DNA from: Halomonas litopenaei
GTDB taxonomy: Bacteria > Pseudomonadota > Gammaproteobacteria > Pseudomonadales > Halomonadaceae
Reading direction: 5' to 3'
DNA: 64,000 nt
Assembly (NCBI RefSeq): GCF_017303055.1
Contig: NZ_JAEKJT010000008.1
Location: 124,001-188,000 of the forward strand
A program made the position numbers and the translations under genes. The notes under the pieces were generated by a model that ran no database searches, had not been told where the DNA came from, and saw nothing but the letters and a program-made list of their open reading frames with translations. Position 1 is the stretch's first letter. Each line of letters starts with the position of its first letter. Below, one piece after another: positions 62,071 to 64,000 of the stretch.

Positions 62071-63042
62071 ATGTCTTTTTCGCGTATTGGCAGGTTTAGC
62101 CTGCTGAGCTTGTGTTTCTGTGCCTTGGCGACAGGCGCTTACGCCCAGGATTCCGGCCGTCCGGTCACGGTCCCCGCTCACAGCGAGCAGGCCCCAGCCG
62201 CCGGTGATGACCTCGCCGCCATTGCCAAGGAGACCACCAACCCGGTCGGCTCCGCCTGGATGCTGTGGATGCAGAACGACTACACCCATCTCGATGGTGA
62301 TGACTTCGATGGGCGCTGGTCGAACTCCTTCAAGTTCCAGCCCGTCATGTCATTCCCGTTCGAGCTGGCCGAGGATAACTGGAATCTGGTGGTGCGCCCC
62401 GTCTTCCAGTGCAACTCCTCGCCCATGGACGAGAGCTTCGGGACCTTGGCTCGTGGTGGCAGTCCGCTGGATATCGACCCAGATGAGTGGAGTCGCAATG
62501 CCCCCCATCGGGGCAGGACGGAGGGGCTCGGTGACACGGCGCTGGTCACCTTGGCCGGCCCGGCTCGCAGCGATGGCGTGATCTGGGGGCTGGGGATGAC
62601 GCAGATTTTCCCGACCGCAGAGCACGATGTACTGGGGCAGGGGAAATTCCAGGCCGGTCCTGCGGCGCTGATCGCGCGCCTGGCGCCGAATCCTGGTGGC
62701 TGGAACATGGGCCTGCTGGCCCAGCATTGGTGGTCCTATGCCGGTGAAGATGATCGGGAGCACACCAGCCAGACCGACCTTCAGTACTTTCTCAACTATC
62801 GACTCAGTGGCACCGAATTGGTGGGCATGACCCCCAACGTGCGGATCAACTGGGAAGCGGACAGTGGAGAGAAGGTCAATTTCCCGATTGGCCTGGGGTA
62901 CTCCAACGTGATCCGCATGGGCAATACGCCGGTTCGCCTGGCCGCCGAGATTCAGCGCAGCGTGATTCGCGGTGACGAGTGGGACGCCGACTGGAATCTG
63001 CGCTTCATGTTCATCCCGGTGGTCAAGAACCCCTTCCTGTAA
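62071..63042 (+). CDS. Outer-membrane beta-barrel protein (neuromedin U/MetA-pathway-like family)
   Basis: A 323-residue protein with a signal peptide ending around AYAQD. The mature part alternates in strands (WNLVVRPVFQ, GLGDTALVTLAG, GVIWGLGMTQIFPTA, NMGLLAQHWWSYAG, LQYFLNYRLSG, VRLAAEIQRSVI) and ends FMFIPVVKNPFL. It resembles the barrel proteins often labelled neuromedin U or phenol-MetA transporters. The ligand is unknown. The ATG at 62071 follows GAGAGGG. Its gene is followed by a bidirectional terminator. Confidence 0.75.
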   Translation: MSFSRIGRFSLLSLCFCALATGAYAQDSGRPVTVPAHSEQAPAAGDDLAAIAKETTNPVGSAWMLWMQNDYTHLDGDDFDGRWSNSFKFQPVMSFPFELAEDNWNLVVRPVFQCNSSPMDESFGTLARGGSPLDIDPDEWSRNAPHRGRTEGLGDTALVTLAGPARSDGVIWGLGMTQIFPTAEHDVLGQGKFQAGPAALIARLAPNPGGWNMGLLAQHWWSYAGEDDREHTSQTDLQYFLNYRLSGTELVGMTPNVRINWEADSGEKVNFPIGLGYSNVIRMGNTPVRLAAEIQRSVIRGDEWDADWNLRFMFIPVVKNPFL

Positions 63043-63059
63043 GGACGCTGTGGCCTGCC

Positions 63060-63087
63060 ATGAAACGACAGACATGAAACGACAGAA
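63060..63087. repeat. Two 14-bp tandem repeats before the terminator
   Basis: ATGAAACGACAGAC is followed directly by ATGAAACGACAGAA. Confidence 0.75.
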
Positions 63088-63112
63088 GGGCTCCGCCATG
63101 GCGGAGCCCTTC
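63085..63112. terminator. Bidirectional terminator between the barrel gene and aminopeptidase P
   Basis: Positions 63085-63097 (GAAGGGCTCCGCC) pair perfectly with 63100-63112, serving both convergent genes. Confidence 0.9.
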
Positions 63113-63164
63113 TTGATTTGCTCTGACGCTAAGCGTGTCGGCGTGATCGCCGGCGAGGTCGCGA

Positions 63165-64000
63165 TCAGGCCAGCGTCAGAGGCTCGGTGCGCGCCTCAAG
63201 CCAAGCCAGCGCCGGGCCATCGAGCAGAGGTGCCAGCCGGCGGCGTACCTCGGCATGATAGGCGTTGAGCCAGTCGAGCTCGGCCTGGTCAAGCATCAGC
63301 GGAGCCAGGCAGCGGCTATCAATGGGACACAGGGTCAGCGTCTCGAACTCCAGGAAGTGACCGAACTCACTCGCGGGAGCGGGGCGGTTGGCGACCAGGT
63401 TCTCGATCCGCACGCCCCACTGGCCAGGCCGATATACGCCAGGCTCGTTGGACGTGATCATGCCCGCACGCATGGCGGTATGTTCGGCGACGGACGCGCC
63501 GGAACTGATCACCTGAGGGCCCTCATGCACATTGAGGAAGTAGCCTACTCCATGGCCGGTGCCGTGGCCGTAGTCACGCCCGGTGGCCCACAGCGGCGCC
63601 CGCGCCAGGGCGTCTAACCGCGAGGCGGCGATACCCTCTGGAAAACGCGCTCGGGACAGCGCAATCATGCCCTTGAGCACCAGGGTGCAGTCTTCGCGCT
63701 GCGCCCGAGACACCTCGCCCACCGGTACCATGCGGGTGATGTCGGTCGTGCCGCCACGGTACTGGCCGCCGGAGTCGATCAGCAGTAGCCCGTCACCCTC
63801 TATCGTCGAGTAGGCCTCGGCGGTGGCGCGGTAGTGGGGCAGGGCACCGTTGGCATTGAAGGCGGCAATGGTGTTGAAGCTTTCGCAGACGAAGTCAGCG
63901 TGCTGGGCACGCTGTTCGCGCAGACGGGTTTCCACATCGAGCTCGCTGACCGGTTCCTGGCGGGACAGGCATTCCTCCAGCCAGGCAAAGAAACGGCACA
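63165..64000 (-). CDS. Xaa-Pro aminopeptidase (M24B family), 5' end outside the window
   Basis: The C-terminal 278 residues of a pita-bread metallopeptidase; the frame stays open to the window edge. Metal ligands are in DSGGQYRGGTTDITR (two Asp), GHGTGHGVG (His), TSNEPGVY (Glu) and RIENLV (Glu). The C-terminal extension after the catalytic domain (LCPIDSRCLAPLMLDQAELDW is its start region) is typical of the longer bacterial aminopeptidase P. It would remove N-terminal residues that precede proline. Confidence 0.9.
   Translation of the reverse strand, partial: CRFFAWLEECLSRQEPVSELDVETRLREQRAQHADFVCESFNTIAAFNANGALPHYRATAEAYSTIEGDGLLLIDSGGQYRGGTTDITRMVPVGEVSRAQREDCTLVLKGMIALSRARFPEGIAASRLDALARAPLWATGRDYGHGTGHGVGYFLNVHEGPQVISSGASVAEHTAMRAGMITSNEPGVYRPGQWGVRIENLVANRPAPASEFGHFLEFETLTLCPIDSRCLAPLMLDQAELDWLNAYHAEVRRRLAPLLDGPALAWLEARTEPLTLA

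Overview
The window is gene-dense, high-GC chromosomal DNA from a gammaproteobacterium. The gene content (glnA-ntrBC next to typA, a betaine-binding protein, two TRAP systems, an AapP-type amino acid ABC ATPase, a hemP-led haem operon) fits Halomonadaceae such as Halomonas. This placement is an inference from gene content; there is no rRNA in the window. No tRNA, rRNA, insertion sequence, prophage or CRISPR array was found.

Layout. 1-4.2 kb: the end of an Aap-type amino acid ABC operon, a LysR regulator divergent from a DUF1338/HglS-type 2-oxoadipate dioxygenase, and a TauE/SafE permease. 4.4-10.5 kb: two tandem paralogous membrane HD-GYP proteins (Cache, HAMP-like, GAF, HD-GYP), both with about 160 extra residues inside the HD-GYP domain. 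10.6-18.5 kb: a D,D-carboxypeptidase with a SPOR domain, an EamA transporter, cytochrome b561, thiM-thiE, an NlpC/P60 lipoprotein, small proteins and an orphan betaine-binding protein. 18.6-21.7 kb: a znuCBA zinc operon with a His-rich ZnuA, preceded by an overlooked 46-codon reading frame and a candidate Zur site. 21.9-23.8 kb: an outer-membrane barrel, a small membrane protein behind a perfect ANR/FNR box, and a DUF4202 protein.

23.8-35.2 kb is a catabolic island. A leftward operon (Asp/Glu-racemase-like enzyme, TRAP DctPQM, dihydropyrimidinase/hydantoinase) diverges from a rightward set (GntR regulator, second TRAP DctPQM, hydantoin-racemase-like protein lacking both catalytic cysteines, second GntR). 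35.2-41.4 kb is a leftward haem operon (hemP, TonB receptor, hmuS, hmuT, hmuU, hmuV), flanked by a Fur-boxed gene for an 81-residue protein. 42-47 kb holds a C45-type hydrolase, a dicarboxylate/amino acid symporter, a dienelactone hydrolase and a Liv-type binding protein. 47.2-52.6 kb carries livM, livH, livF, livG and an NSS symporter. 53.4-61.9 kb holds typA, a small glycosyltransferase-like protein, glnA with a sigma54/NtrC promoter, a DUF4124 protein, and ntrB-ntrC with their own NtrC sites and sigma54 promoter. The window ends with an outer-membrane protein and a truncated aminopeptidase P.

Patterns beyond gene calls. Five exact matches to the Crc/Hfq catabolite motif (AANAAYAA) lie in the sense strand just upstream of TRAP, hydantoinase, racemase and Liv genes, suggesting post-transcriptional catabolite control. 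Several intergenic regions carry short tandem arrays, repeatedly with a 14-bp period and unrelated sequences.
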